In this document: one piece after another, positions 22,074 to 35,940 of the stretch
Layout: every line of letters begins with the position of its first letter
Numbering within the stretch: position 1 is the first letter of the stretch
DNA from: Desmodus rotundus
Lineage: Eukaryota > Chordata > Mammalia > Chiroptera > Phyllostomidae
NCBI RefSeq assembly: GCF_022682495.2
Contig: NC_071399.1
Coordinates: forward strand, 7,111,342 to 7,175,341
DNA: 64,000 nucleotides
Reading direction: 5' to 3'
The notes under the pieces: model-generated
What the model was told of the DNA's origin: nothing
Database searches by the model: none
What the model saw: only the letters and a program-made list of their open reading frames with translations
Program-made: the position numbers and the translations under genes

Positions 22074-24559
22074 TACCTTGTTGTCTGTCTTGGTAAAATA
22101 TAAATTAATTTTATCATTTTTAAAAATTATATATCTGCTGAAACTATCTCACAATGAATTCCCAAACACATGCCGTATTTTTTTTCTTTGTAGCAAATAC
22201 AACGCTACCAACTGTGCAACCTTTAGTTAACAGTGTGTGATGGCCCATGACGGGGGTGAGGAGGAGGACTTGTGAGTTTCTCACACCACCGGCCCTCCCC
22301 ACGCGCATGGATTATTATTCACTAGAGGAGGAGCTTGTTTGCCCAGGAATCTCAGAGACCTTGCTCTTAGAGGGATGTGAAGGCAAGGAAAGGTAGACTC
22401 TTTCACTTCTTCAGATTGTTAGGAAGCACAATGAGGGGACAGGAAGAGAGAGTCAAGGGCCTTCCTTGCCTTGAAATCCAGAACATTTGGCAGCATTTGT
22501 TGGGAGTAAACAGGTCAGCTAAGTTAAGAGTATAAAGTGTCAAAAGCAATGTTTGTTGAGTTGGGCAAGTGATGACTTAAACTCGTGTTTACTCATTACA
22601 CAAGATTTAGCTGAGGTTGTTTTTAAAACATTTTGATGGTCTAAGAACTCCTAACAATATCAGCTTAAGGAAGCAAATTTAAAGGAAATAAAAGATATGA
22701 CCTCTTACCACATGCTGGCTATTTCACGGGCTTCATATGTATACAGGAACATTTCAGATTAATTTCTTTGTTCTGAGTTTTCAGTGATTAGTCAGAAGGA
22801 ACAAGATTCTATTTAAAGGAATTAATTACATTAAGATCTGGGGAAACATAATTTTCTGAGATGTATAGCAGGCCTTATAATTTTAAGTTGTGGAATTAAA
22901 CGAGTATTTAGTATTTTTTTCTGATGTAAAAAATAGGTGTTTTTTTTTTTTAAACTGGGTTATAGTAAAAACTAAAAGTTGTAATCATACATATGGGTCT
23001 TTTAACATCTTTATAAACAGTTCCCTCAAAACTATTACATATTTTAGTAACACTACTTCTAGTCAAATATTTCTAACATAAAATTACTATAAATAATTCA
23101 AGTCTATCCTTCTCAGGTATTTTAATTGCTTTAGCTTTGCAAGACTATTCATTTTCCAGTTATATTTTCCTTTGCCTTCCAGTTATTGTAATTGTTTCAT
23201 TTTATTCACTTTTGTATGACCTTGAGTGCTATCACTAGAAGTTGAAACCAGAAGGCCGTGTGCAAAATACCAAATAAAACTAATTTAGAAAGCAGACACT
23301 GACTTGTTTTCATCCCCTTCAGCACAGGAGCTTTCTTTGGCTGTTTCCATCATTTGAAATAACAGTGAAGAAGGCTGTTTTCCCCAGGAAAAAGAAATGT
23401 TATTCAACATTTGGAAAATTATGCAAGCCGAGTGCCTATGTTCTAGTTATAACTTCAAAGAAGAGTTTAGTAACTGAAAGGGATTAGATTTCATTTATTT
23501 ATTGATAAAGAGGCCAACAGTTCAAGTTAAGAAGGCGCTAGAACCACTGTGAGGCTAATGAAATTTTGATGGTCTGAGCATCCCACGAGAGTAAAAGAAC
23601 ATTCCAACCATGTCACATGTCTCCATGTTAGCAGAGATTCAAAACAAGTGATAACATTTATTATTTTGCAAAACTAACTCTTTACCAACCATGGGGATTT
23701 GAAGCTAAAAAGAATTTTGAGGGGGGAAAATGTTATAGTATATTAAGTTTCATACGGAATTCCAAATGTTAATTTTGTTCCAAATTAAGGGGATGAAGTA
23801 GTCCTGTCTGGACGCATATCGATTGCTGTGGTTGTCACCGCTGCCCTGAGTCAGCTGCCATGCCCCAGGCAAGTGCCAGGGGGCCAGTGGGCTGTGACCA
23901 CCTGGGAGCTGCCGTGCTAGTAGGCTGTTGGGAGGTTACGAAGTCAGTGATGGAATGCCCTCATTAATCAAAGGTAAACCTACCAGTATCCTTTGGATTT
24001 TTAGGTCTCTTTCCTTCTCTCATGTATTGCAAAAAGACGCTCGACTGATTTCCCACTATTCGGCTTTGCCAGTATTGGGATCTCAATTCCAATTATCTAA
24101 GCAAATGTCAGGAACAGAGAACTGTTTTTTAGAACATCAGCCCTTCAGCTTTAAACATGTTAGTTTGTGCATCTTTTCCCAGGAGAATCCAAGCATATAT
24201 TTCTGTCCTTTGTCACCTAACAGTATGATGTCATGCAGGATGCCTGGGTTTGGACCACGCCACTTAGAGTATAAGCCTTTTCACTCAACCCCTACGACTC
24301 TTTGTTTCTGAATCACCCCAAGTTCAAGTTCCCAACTTTTCCATCTCTGCCTAGTCGAACTCCTAGCTCCAGAGATGTGTATTCTCCCACTGCTGGTCCT
24401 CACCTTCCTCCTCCTCCCTGTCCCCATAGTCTCTTCCACACAGTGGGAGAGGTGACCTTTGAGGCCAGACAGACCAGGGGGAGTTGGCACTCCTCTTGCA
24501 CCTCTTCATGATTCGGGACCTTGAGAGCCTCCATAGAGGGCAGTAGTTGAGAACTTGTT
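22071..24559. other. Unique AT-rich intron
   Basis: No repeat identified with confidence. A 127-codon frame at 23928-24311 shows no domain. Confidence 0.45.
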
Positions 24560-24770
24560 GTAGCCCGCAGACCACCGGGATTGGAATTGGCTTCCCTCCT
24601 CCCAGCTATGTGACCTTGGGCAAGTTCCTTAACCTTCCCGTACTATAGTCTGCTTCCCGTATTCAGTCCTTACAGGTCGTTGTGAAGACCCACTGACTTT
24701 GGTTGTGTAATGTGCTTAGAACAGTGCCTGGCATCTAATGAATTCCAAATTAAGTGTGTGCTCCTACTGT
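24560..24770 (+). repeat. MIR SINE
   Basis: Clear MIR core: CTATGTGACCTTGGGCAAGT, TCCTTAACCTTCCC, then TAATGTGCTTAGAACAGTGC and CTGGCATCTAATGAATTCCA. Confidence 0.85.
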
Positions 24771-24775
24771 TTATA

Positions 24776-24923
24776 AGAGCTGGACATACATAAAGGACCC
24801 ATGGGCAAGAACAATGGGGGGATTAAATGTGGGATGGGTGGCGGTCAGGGCAGGGGAGAGTAATGGGGGAAAGTGGGGACAACGATAACTGAACAACAAC
24901 AACGACAAAAAAAAAAAAAAAAA
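24776..24923 (+). mobile_element. LINE-1 3' tail, second copy
   Basis: AAAGGACCCATGGGCAAGAA, a G-rich tract, then AAAGTGGGGACAACGATAAC, TGAACAACAAC and a 17-18 base poly(A). It is the same family end as 2600-2720. The pure A tail suggests a more recent insertion. Confidence 0.65.
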
Positions 24924-27544
24924 CCCATAGATCAGAACAAAAAGAGCTGGAAAATTTATACAAGCTGGAAAATTATTTTTATACCTCCTTCCTAAATGGT
25001 TATGAAGATTAGGTTAGATAAACAATATCAAGTACAGCACCTACATAGTTTGGCCCGCAGTAGGTGTCCCCTCCCTCCTCCGCCTCTTCTGTCCCCTCCC
25101 TCTGCATCGGTGACGTGTTTGTACCTTGGGAGAGGGGAGGGGGGGACACTGTCTCCTCCAGGACAGGCACGATTATTTGCAGACTCTGGAGTTTCTGTCG
25201 CCATTTACTGATTCTCTTTTTTTCCTCCAAACCCCACATCCTTTTTAATTTACTGTAATTAAACGAATGTGTATTGAATGGTGCTGATAATTAGTCTGAT
25301 GGCCGTAGACTTCAAAGACTTCAGCATTCTCCTTCCTCTCCTGGCCAAAGGAAATTTCAAAACTAGCGTTTCCCTCAAAGGCACGTTACTTAGACAGCCG
25401 GTCGATCACAAGGCAATCGAACCGCTGCGCATCAGTTCGCACGATAAAATAAATCGTTCTGGGGAGACTGACTCTCACCTGGACTCTCAACAGTACACCT
25501 GTGACAGGCCCTCACGAAAGATGCACTAAGAGTGCATGGTACGAAGTATTAAGGGCCAATTTGGCCAACACACTCTCTAACGTTCAAGTGCGGTGTTTTT
25601 AGGTGTAATAGATCCCCGCTTTGCCCAGCTAAAGCACTTCCAGGAACCAGTTTACTTGACCTTTGAACTAGTATTTTAATAAGTTGACCTTCTGTATGGA
25701 TACAGTCTAAAAGTTGAGTTATTGTACTTTAAAAGGAAAAAGGTGCACCCCTTACACCAATATGATGACCCGTTCTGGTGATAACCTTTACTTTGGTCTC
25801 TCAACGGAGAACCTGAGCTATTCTGCAATCCAGATTAGCATGTGAGGCCGAACATGTTCTCGGAAAGAGTGGGCAGCATAACTTCTCTTTCTGAGCAACC
25901 AGGTGTAGGTGAGAGAGAGGAAGTGGATGGACTTGTAGCTCTTCTACTACCAATTAAATTCTAGACTAGTTTCTGCGAAATTGCTGGTGGCATCGGAGCA
26001 CCCTGTTATGTCACATACTTGTGATGCCTCCAACAAGGACAGAGATGTCCCTCCTCTCCTGGCTCTTTTCACAAAGGGGATGATGATATTTGAGTTTTCT
26101 GAAGATGATTTGAAGAGAAGTTTATCATTGTGCCTAACTAGCCTAATGCCATTCCTTCGAACTCCATCCAAGAACCTTTCGGCCTACCTTGGAAACTGAT
26201 TGTAAGAATTAAGATGGAGATCCTTTGCTGCGAAGAAATAAATGGTGTTTCAGTGTTCTAATTTTATGAGATTCTATTACACATACTAAACTATAACTTG
26301 CATATAAATTCCATTATGGGTCCTCTTCTGGCATGTAATGGTCAATTCTGGCATGTTCTACTGCTATAAATTGTATTTTATGTTTTAGGTGCTCTAGGAT
26401 GTCAAAACTAGCAAAAGTAATATTCTGCATGGTTATTAAATCAAACTCTGACTTACCGTGCTGCTTGGCAAAATATAGTCCAATAGCTTCTACCATATAA
26501 AAATAATTGTGTTGCCCCGATGTGTACACATTTCAGTTTAAATAATGACTTGTCACTCTTTTAGCAAAAACTTTCCTATTTCATTTAAGGATGAGATATA
26601 TTCATTTTGTGGATATGTTGCAAGTTGCGACTTACACGAATTTTTTAAATTTAGTAGTATGAAGCTGGAATTCAGGAGACGGTAAAGTCCACTACCACTA
26701 TTGTTATCCCTGAAGTATTTGTATACGTTTCTATCCTCCATTCTAAGAGGGTTTTCAGAATCTCTTGACCATTTGCTGCTCTTCGCATGACTATGGCCAT
26801 TTCTACAGAACCCACCTTACATTCTAAGTATTTTTGTTCCGAGTATATAGGACATAAACCATCCCTGTTTAAACTCTGAATGTTTTTTAATTGTAGACTT
26901 GAAACCAAAGGAAAGCATGCTATGCACATATCAAAACTGACGATATGGGCTATTTTGATTTTTGAATGTGTTTTTGATATCCTTGAAAAATCACAGTGGT
27001 AGCAGTAAAGCTGTTTTAATTAATGGATTGAATAGCAGTGACTGCTGAATCAGGTTTAGTAATGTAATTATCACCGAAATAGAAAAAATTACTGTTAGGG
27101 CTTTGGAACCTTAGTTTATTTGCCATTCCAAGGGTATTCAGGGTTTGAAGAGCAACTGACTAATTTTTTGATGCTATTTAGAGAATATCCTTCACAAGAA
27201 ATAATAATATTGTTCATTAACATCACACACACATACAGCTTTAAATGTAAAACTCTCACACGTGTTTACTGAGTAGTGCGAACAAAGGTTTTTTTGTACT
27301 GGAATTTTGCTGTACTTAGCAGTGGACTTGAAATAGTTGTCCATAATGAATAGATTGTACATGAACAAAGTTAACAGCTTTATAAATGCCTATTAGAAAT
27401 TGATACAAATGCATATAAACTTGAGAAAAGAGCAATTTAAAATGTCTCATGGATATTACCTTGACTGTAAGTATTATTTCAGGTCACAGAGAAACTGTAA
27501 CTGGATAAAGTTTAGGTGAGACTTTTTGAATTGATTTATTTTTA
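24924..27544. other. Unique intron
   Basis: No confident repeat. The 25060-25150 interval is C/T-rich then G-rich on the + strand. Frames of up to 86 codons show no domain. Confidence 0.45.
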
Positions 27545-28070
27545 GTATATCAACTATGTTTTCATTCAGTGCATACTAAATCATGGGTATTGTAACAGGT
27601 ACTGGAAAAACCAAAAATGAGTAAGCTGTATTCCCTGGCATCTAGAAATTCATAGGCTGGTTGAGCAAGCAGGCAAGTACATTGTAACTGTATCTTAATG
27701 CGATAAGTGGTATTACCTCCCAATATGCAAAGCCCGCGTTAGCACGGGGCACACCGTTGCTAACAGAGAGAATGTTTCATTGGAACACAGGCTTAAAGCA
27801 TGTGTAGAAATTCAGGGCATAAACAAAGCAGTGAAGGAGAAAATGTAAAATCCCCGAGGACTGTTCCAAGAGCCACAAGCTGTCCAGTACCTGGAATGGG
27901 GTGTGTGGACGAGCCGTGAAAGCCGAGGCTGCACGGGGAGCCTCAGCGCAACCGCATCACATCAGGAAGGGCCTGCTTGGCCATACTAAGGAGTTGGCAC
28001 TTGCCCCTTTAGGTAATGGGGAGGCTCTGAAAGAATGTCATGCAGAGGACTAGCATGGCCATAGTTACAT
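27545..28070 (-). repeat. L2 LINE 3' end (antisense)
   Basis: The + strand follows a reversed L2 3' end: TTCATTCAGTGCATACTAAA, then TTGTAACAGGTACTGG, then CCCTGGCATCTAGAAATTCA, then GGCCATACTAAGGAGTTGGC. Diverged and approximate. Confidence 0.55.
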
Positions 28071-30849
28071 TGGACGAAGTCCTCAGAAGCAGTGTAGAAT
28101 GAGGAGGGCCTTTCCCACAGACAGGATGCTCCCTAGGGCCGTGGCCCTGTCTGCCGTTGTGTCTGGGCTCACCAGGGCCAGTGCCTGAACCTAGAACCGA
28201 AGGGGTTGCCGAGCCGAAATCTAATGGACTGGGAGGTTACACTTGCAAGCAAGTTCATCACTTAGGTAATATTATAATGATCAAAGTGACAAAACAGGAA
28301 AGTTTGTGTCAAGAACCTGGGGGGAAAGGAAGACCAATTCAAATGGATAGGATGAAGGTTTGCCGATTCATTCACCGCACTGGGGCTAGGGAGGAGGAAG
28401 ACGTTTTGAACAACCCTCACATATGCAGCACTGGGCGAGTGATGGGGTTGCCCAAGTTGGAGGTGAGGGTGTTGTTCATGGTAAAGTTGGCAGTTCAGAC
28501 ATGGGCGGGGTGTTTTTGAGGTGTTTGTAGGGCATCACAGTTCCGAATCTCTTAAGCCATTTTGTATATTCTATTCTATTTTGTTTAAAAATATATGCAG
28601 CTAGGTTTACAGTTGTTTGTATGGAAAATAATACACAATTAATAAACAATAATGCAAGAATAAAATGCATTTCACGTGCTCACACTGTAGACCTACTCTC
28701 CGCCCCCCCACCCCCATACTAAGTGACCCCTACGATAGTAGTTGAAGCTGGGGGGCAGGATTAAATCTCTCCCCCAAAACAAACAAAAGGAGAAGAGAAG
28801 AGGACTCAGATAAATCCTGAGGTCATTAACATTTAACACAGGGGACAGAAGAAGCGCCAATTACAGAGACAAAGGGGCACCTTCCATAGAGACAAAAAGA
28901 AAACCAAACAGCAGTTCACAGACGACAAGAGAGACAGGGCATGAGCCGCAGGGTCCAAAACTTGCAAAAGTCTCCGGAGTTAAGTGCGTGCCAATGATGC
29001 CCTCTGGACTGCACGGGAGGAATGAACCTCCGGGCCGTGTGGGTGGGGGTCAACTTGCGGAGGGTGGAGAGATGAACAGGAAGCCAGCCTGTGGCACCAG
29101 CAATGGTAGATGACTCTTTCCAAAGTTCACCTAAGAACGGAGGGGGCTGGGCTGGTGACTCCAGGGGACGACGGGGCAGGGGTGTTTTTCTATTGGAGAA
29201 CATGTCAGCATCTTTGTGAGTACAGGTGAGGAGCAACGCAATGGTGGGAAGGTGAGAGTAAAGGCGATTAAGGAGAACATTGTAATAGAGTCTGGCTTCC
29301 AAAGGACCAGGAGCAGAACCGTCCTTGGAATATAAATTTACGTAACTGTGAATCCCTCAAAACTTTTTTATCTCTTAAGGTATTTTTTTCTTGCAGTTGC
29401 ATGTACATAATTAGTTTAGTTTTCACCAAGAAAAGGAATACTTAAGAAAAGGTGTGTGTCTGTCTATGTGGATTAAAATCATAGGAAATAGGAAGTCAGC
29501 TAGTACGAACTGATGATATTTGATGGACCTGAGAGTCCATGTCATCATGGCATCAGAATGTTTAGGGAGAGTACATTCTTATTCAAAATGGATACTTTAT
29601 TTACAATAGTTCTGTAAAACTAAAAAAATAAAAATAAATAAAGCACATATGGAGTCCAGTGGAAAACAGGTCATTATCAACTCTGAGCCCAAGCTAATGG
29701 GATTGTTCTCAGGCCCACTCCAGATACACAGGTAACTTCTTATTTCCTTTCTTCAATCCTTGTTGTGTGTGTATGGTCCCTGGATAAATAAATAGATGCA
29801 CAGTAAGTAAACAGGTAGATATTCATATATAAGGATCACATTACTAGCTAGAAAACAATTTTCCACCTTAGCAACTGCCACATGGTTTTGCACTAGCTAT
29901 ATTAAATGTCTTGTTTTGCTTAAAAACAAGATGCATGCCTACAAACATAAAATCATATAACCAGATTGGATTTTCAACAAACACTGTTGAGGCATTACCA
30001 AACATTAATCTTTTAAAATCCATAAAAAGGGAATGACAAAAACAATAGCAACAGCAACAACAACAAAAAATGTTGCGTGAGTGGTATGTCTGTGAGAAAC
30101 AGCAATAGGCTATAAAAAGCCAGAGTGATAGTCGTAATTACTTGCATATTAAAATTTGGAAAGCCGTGCCTCTGTGAAAGAATTATTCAGGCTAAATTAA
30201 ATAATGGGTTTGTCTTGAATTGGTTAATATCAAACTAATCAATAGAAAGTAAGCTTTCGCTTTCAAATGGCTTCCAAAGGGTGTTAAAGTTCATAAAGAG
30301 AGATCTTAAAAGTTTGACTCACAGCAGATGGAGATCCCCAGGGGGCTTGAAAGTGCTTGAATGAAATGTCAGTTGCTGCAGAAAACACATAGGAAACATT
30401 CCCCTGTAATGGACTGTGTCTCATTGACTGGGCCTGGGATCCTATTGTAGAGATTGTAGGTGCACACTGGGCAGATAGGTGAACCAAATGGCCAAACATA
30501 CCTACCTAAGGAGTTTAAGGCTTCAGCTAATCATTAGAATCTTTTAAGTATTTAATGATTTTTCGCATTGGGCTGGCTCCATAGCCCAAGTAAAATGATA
30601 GGTAACGACAGAAGGATAAAAAATAGAACTTGAGAAGAAACAAATTTAAGTATAACATATTTGAATGTTTAATCTTCTGTCCTTAATTATCTATTTGAAT
30701 TATTTAGAATCATATGTTTGTTGGACAACACAGAGAACCAAATGGATAATTTTTAACTCGTCTCTATTTTGGTATTTACACTTTTAATTGTTATCTGTAT
30801 GTATTTTTCAATGAAATTTGCAAATTCTGTTTTGACCCACGTTTCCCCC
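28071..30849. other. Intron, partly old-repeat-like
   Basis: The 28240-28500 and 28840-29330 intervals are purine-rich and may be further L2 or DNA-transposon relics, but I cannot name them. The rest looks unique. A 120-codon frame at 28157-28519 is not supported as coding. Confidence 0.4.
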
Positions 30850-31400
30850 GGTTATTAGATAGTCTTCTACTATTGCCCATAATACTTTTTCACACTATGA
30901 TTTACCATAATTTGTTTAACGTGTCCACTACCTTCGGACATCCAGGTTGTTCCACTGTTATAAATTGTTGTTTCACTGTTGTAAATGGTGTTGTAATAAC
31001 TATCCTAGGGGCTAAACCTTTGCCACTAATTCCATTATTACCTTCGGAGAAATTCTTGGGAAGTGGACTGTCAGAGACAAGGGGCATATGCGATTTAAAG
31101 CTTTAGGGGTGCTCTGTCAAAACACCCTGCAAAAAGGCTCGTGTCAATTTGCACTCCCACCAGCAGTATTGAAAAGTGACTTTTTTTGACAAGCCATGGA
31201 CACCAAATGTGGTCCTGCTTTGAAATTTTGGCAACTGGATGGATGAAACACAGTATGCTCCCGTTGTTGTAATTTATATTCATTTGGTTAGTAGGTTGAC
31301 TGCATTCTCGCATAGATGTATGCGTGGTTTGTATTTCTTCTTTTGTGCACTGCCAATTCCTGCCCTTTGGGCATCATTATCCTACTGGGGTACATGGGGA
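30850..31400 (-). mobile_element. Old LINE-1 fragment (antisense)
   Basis: Reversed L1 text: GGTTGTTCCACTGTTATAAA, then AGAAATTCTTGGGAAGTGGA, then TGCAAAAAGGCTCGTGTCAA, then TTTGCACTCCCACCAGCAGT, then CTGCCAATTCCTGCCCTTTG. Confidence 0.7.
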
Positions 31401-32662
31401 AATGGGTCTTCAGGACATAAGGACATGGACGGGAGAGATGGAGTTCAAGGACACCAGGACACTGACCCTGACTTTTCCCCCTTGTTTACGTGCGGCCTTG
31501 ATGAGACAGGTTGGGTTGAGGGAGGACCTGATGTGTGTAAACACCTTCTTAAAGGCAGGCGTTCCGCATGTAGACACATGTGTGAGCTCCGCAGTAGTGA
31601 TGGGTAGCAGTGCAGTTGTCACGCAGAACAGCTGGCACATAGTGTGAGCATCTGGCCCTTATGCCCAGCAGGATACCGCCTTGCTCACACAGCTGCACAC
31701 TCCTGGTTAGAGATCCTGGGTACCACGAAAACCTGTGTTTGTCCAGCTCAGAGGAACACAATCACTTTCGTGAAGTTTCTGTGTCCTTATTCAATAGACT
31801 ACAAACTTTAAGCAGGGGATAATAGCAGTGGGAAGTCTCCTTCTATCAATCCGTAGCCTGCTGGGAAGATGAAGGAGATAAATATACACATATACTTTTT
31901 TCTTACTGAATTTCGAGTGGTTTCATATTAAAAAATCTGAATTACACATTGTCTCTTGAAAGATCCATATCTTAAACTTCTCAAAAAACGTTTTCCTCAG
32001 TTTGATTTTAAGATATTTTTTGATAAAAAGACTTTAATATTGTCAACTACATTATTTACATGTGGCTTTTTTATTCTTAGAAATGTGACTTTACCCCCAG
32101 AGCAAATAATTGTTTAAATTTTCTTATATATTTCTTTCCTCCTTTTTACATTTAGTCTATGAATTTTTTAATGTGGTTTGTGGTTTAGGAATTGAAATTG
32201 ATTTTCTTCACATAATTCACATTTGTAAATGCCATTTAATTTAATTAGGGGATGTCCCATAATGTCTAATAAATATGTGCTAATCTACTTAAATTTCAGC
32301 AATGAGACATCAGTAAAAACTTGTCCTGCTAAATCTTTGCAAAGTGGGATAAAATTTGTGAAATATCTGATATAAGTATTAGTTTTTACATGCCAAATTT
32401 AGGGTTGGAGGGTTCTGAGAGCTCTAGAATGTTAACTAAAATAGGCATTTTCGGGAATACACAATTAGCTACTGGCAGGGAATTATGTAAACTTTAGGCA
32501 TTGCAAAATATGTACTGGTAGAAAAACAGACTTAAATAGGCTTATGGAAGTTATATACAATGTCAGAAGCAGATACTGAGATCTATTTTTTCATTAAAAA
32601 TAAAGCATTAATCCTGCAGAAAGTCAGAGTGTATTAGGCACATATTTTGTGAACATCCATAT
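31401..32662. other. Unassigned intron
   Basis: No repeat or exon recognised. The last 800 bases are AT-rich. Confidence 0.4.
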
Positions 32663-32890
32663 TTTTAAATCATCTTTTTATTTTTCAATTACAGTCACCA
32701 TACATATTATATTAGTTTCAGGTGTACACTGCAGTGATGAGATATTACATAACTTACTAAGTGATCACCTCAATAAACCTCTCATCCATCAGACACCATC
32801 CACAGTTATTACAATATTGTTGACTAGGTTCCCTATGCTGTACTTTCCATCCCCATGACTATTCTGACAACCAGTTTGTACTTCTTTTTC
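32663..32890 (-). mobile_element. LINE-1 3' UTR fragment (antisense)
   Basis: Reversed L1 3' end parallel to the 13438 copy: TATATTAGTTTCAGGTGTAC, ACATAACTTACTAAGTGATC, CCCTATGCTGTACTTTCCAT, ending where the antisense VES SINE begins. Confidence 0.8.
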
Positions 32891-33095
32891 TAAAGACTTT
32901 ATTTATTTATTTTTAGAGAGATGGGAAGGGAAGAAGAAAGAGAGGGAGAGAAACATCAATGTGTGTTTGCCTCTCAAGTGTCCCCTACTCGGGACCTGGC
33001 CTGCAACCCAGGCATGTGTCCTGACTGGGAATCAAACCCATGGCCCTTTGCCTCGCGGGCCCATGCTCAATCCACTGAGCTACACCAGCCAGGGA
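32891..33095 (-). mobile_element. VES SINE, copy 3 (antisense)
   Basis: The + strand starts with the reversed tail (TTTATTTATTTATTTTTAGA), continues through the reversed GA-rich end, GGGAATCAAACCCATGG (reversed B box) and ends CTACACCAGCCAGGGAA. It lies directly against the antisense L1 3' UTR fragment at 32663-32890, which suggests insertion into or beside it. Confidence 0.93.
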
Positions 33096-34469
33096 AACAA
33101 CACTATATTTTTGAGTACGGAACCTGACAAAACGCTGCTGTAGGAGAGATAAAGGGAAGGCCATAGGAAGATCATTAAGGCACACTGTCATCTGCGCAAT
33201 TGCTTAAAATCATTATATACAGAAGAGTTCACTTTGCAGTTTGTGAGACAGCAAACAGTATATAAAAGATGTTACCGAAAACTAAAAATAAAAATGGATT
33301 TAAAGGAACATGTAACGGTTTTGTTAGAGAATACTAGGGACAGTGAATATGGCAGATCTAGGTGTGGCCGGTTTGTCCCTAGAGCAGGGCATCCAGTTGT
33401 CTTTGGGTATGCAACAAGAATACTGCCCCACGCTGCTCCAGTGAACGCCCGCGTGCTCCAGCACCCTCGGGCGCTCTCCTGTGCTGCTGGAGGGGGAGCC
33501 TCTGTGGTCGACGAGCAGAGTCTTAGAGCATTTTATTCCCATGCACTTCACTTGCTTCCTGCCCAGTCTCAAAACAAGTGCTGCATGAAATATTTAGACC
33601 TCCTTTCCTTCCTCTTGACTTTGTGTTTCTCTGCACCATGGTCCCCAGGAGGGATTTGCAACTGGTACACTTTCCACGGGTACTGCTGGGGAACGTTGGC
33701 GTGTGAGCCAGGATAGTGCAGGGAAGGAGGCTGCAAAATTGTTGCTAGGAAGCCACATTCCCCTTCCACCTGTGGGCCTCAGTCCTGTTTGAGATTTTGA
33801 ATCAAGACCTGCAGTCAGCTTGGTAAAGGCTCCAGGCCCTTTGATATGGTAACAGCAAAGGGCCTCAACTCCAGGAGCTCTTACTGTAGCATCTGCATCT
33901 TTCAGGGTCTGGTGCTACAACTTCCTGGCTCCGCCATGAACACAGCGGGTACACTTACTATTTTTTCTCAAGCTGCAAAGAGATTTGCCCAGAGGGTCAG
34001 AAGGGAGCAGGGGCTGCAGTGTTTCTGTAATGTGTTGTCATATCCATACCTGTCAATTCCAGGACTGATCTCTGAAGGGGTAAAAACTGATGAAAAGGAA
34101 TCTGTTTGGGGGTAAAATTTTGTACTTCCAAGGATAAGAATATCGGCCACATAGACCCGGGAGGCCTGGTCACTTGCCCCGTACTTCACGTAGTTTGTAC
34201 GTAGTTCGCACCTCCGTAGTTGACAGCTGTCAGGCAAGATTTTGTAAGTCTCACAACGGGTGAGAGCATTGGTGGTTCCCTTCCATGAGATATGTGTCTT
34301 CTTCTATTTTAATTAGAAATCTCCACCCACAAAATTCCTCTTCCTCCAACCAATTCTGGTTCTTCTCTGAAGACATCATTCTTTTATGGAAGAGTTTGTG
34401 TTGTATCCAAAATCCTTCAACTTCTCATGAAAAGTGTCGGTACGTTCCAGAAGTATTGGAAACGGTCGC
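33096..34469. other. Unassigned intron
   Basis: A 160-codon frame at 33234-33716 covers a GC-richer stretch with no domain and no splice sites that fit. Confidence 0.4.
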
Positions 34470-34655
34470 TTTGTAACAGTGACCTTGATTAGAAGTTCAG
34501 AGGTCTCAGTTCTTATTCTGGTTCTGTCATTAGCTCACTGTTGTATCTTGGATAATTCACCCAATATCTTGGGTCTGAGTTTTTTCAAACTGTGCCTTCT
34601 TATCAATAGTCTTTACTATGCATTATTTCATCGTTGTTTAACTTTACTAAGTTAA
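34470..34655 (+). repeat. Possible MIR fragment
   Basis: CAGTTCTTATTCTGGTTCTG then TTGGATAATTCACCCAATAT and GTCTGAGTTTTTTCAAACTG follow the MIR order, but are weak. Confidence 0.4.
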
Positions 34656-35903
34656 TATTGCAGTTTTCTGTCAAGGGTTTCCCTCAAGAGAGGGAAGTCA
34701 TATTGGTTAGGATAGGTCCAGCAGCGAAGATAGGAGGTAGAAAACTTCCATGAACCACCTAAAGTGGCAGGAAAAATTAGATTCATCATTTGTATTAATC
34801 AGCCATCATCCAGGCTTCCTTTGCTTTGTGTGTGCTTCTTATAAGCATTGCATCTGCAAGGAATGCTTATGTGACCCTTGAACTATACAATATACACTGT
34901 TGTCCACCTACCAAGTTCACCTTTTGTTTTAACTGGCAGTCCATCTGTTACTTAATTATCACCAACCGCTAAAATAGATTCATTTCAGTGCTAACAGTTT
35001 TATCTAAGTAAACATTAAGAATTCTATGGTATTATATTATGTAAGTTCGGAAAATTCCCTTCATAATGATACTCTGGAAGGGATTTGGGGGTGAATACCT
35101 TACCGTACTTAGCAAGGAGCTTAAATGTTTAACAGATGAATACAAAAATAACTGACGTTACCTAAACATTTCCATCAATTTTTTCAAAAAAAGATAATCA
35201 AGCCAGTTTTAACAAGCAAAAACTAATCAATACCATTTTCTCTTCCTCTTTCATGCACTTTTCAAAGGGGAGGATTTGATTTGGAACATGCTGTTTTGTT
35301 TTAACTGTAGTCACACTTGATTTCTATACATGAATCATCTCTACCCCCCACTTCCCCACGTACTGGGTTATTATCTGCATCTTTCTTGAGATGCTACAGG
35401 CTCTCCGAACACAGGCTGCTTCGGGTTATTAGTGCACTACAAGCATGCTCATGTGATTATCAGCTTGTTTCCCGAAGAAATGATCTCTGCAAATCATTTC
35501 TGCTTTATGTCGTCAAAGGGCCTGCCAGATAATTGAGTATCATCATCGTAAGTCTGACGGAGACCTTGGGAGGCATCCCTTCTGTTCTCTGTAAGGAAGC
35601 CTGGGGAGACACCACTGAGCCAGGCAGCATGGTTTTTGTGAATCGATCTGTATCTGTGTTTCATTAGAAATGTTTCCTGATTTTTATCTTAGGTTCTTGA
35701 TACTAAGTGGAGAAATTTTGGTCCGCAGCTTTATGTCCTAATCTTTCTCACACTTGAAAAACAACACCGTTATCCTTCAAAACTAATTAGGCCCAATATT
35801 CATTCCCTGATAAATTGATCCTACCTCTTCGACCTAATCATTTTCATTATTCACTGAGCTCTTTCCCAATTCATCATGTCTCCATGGTTCCTGGGGACCT
35901 CAG
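34656..35903. other. Unique AT-rich intron
   Basis: Nothing recognised. Confidence 0.45.

Positions 35904-35938
<35 letters not shown>
35904..35938. repeat. (AC)n microsatellite
   Basis: About 17 AC units, pure; the longest dinucleotide repeat in the window. Confidence 0.97.

Positions 35939-35940
<2 letters not shown>

Noticed and set aside
28000..28025. TTTAGGTAATGG as a recursive splice site
   Set aside because: Short pyrimidine tract, weak donor part, and it falls in an old L2 fragment.
33234..33716. 160-codon frame
   Set aside because: No recognisable domain, no acceptor/donor pair fitting it.
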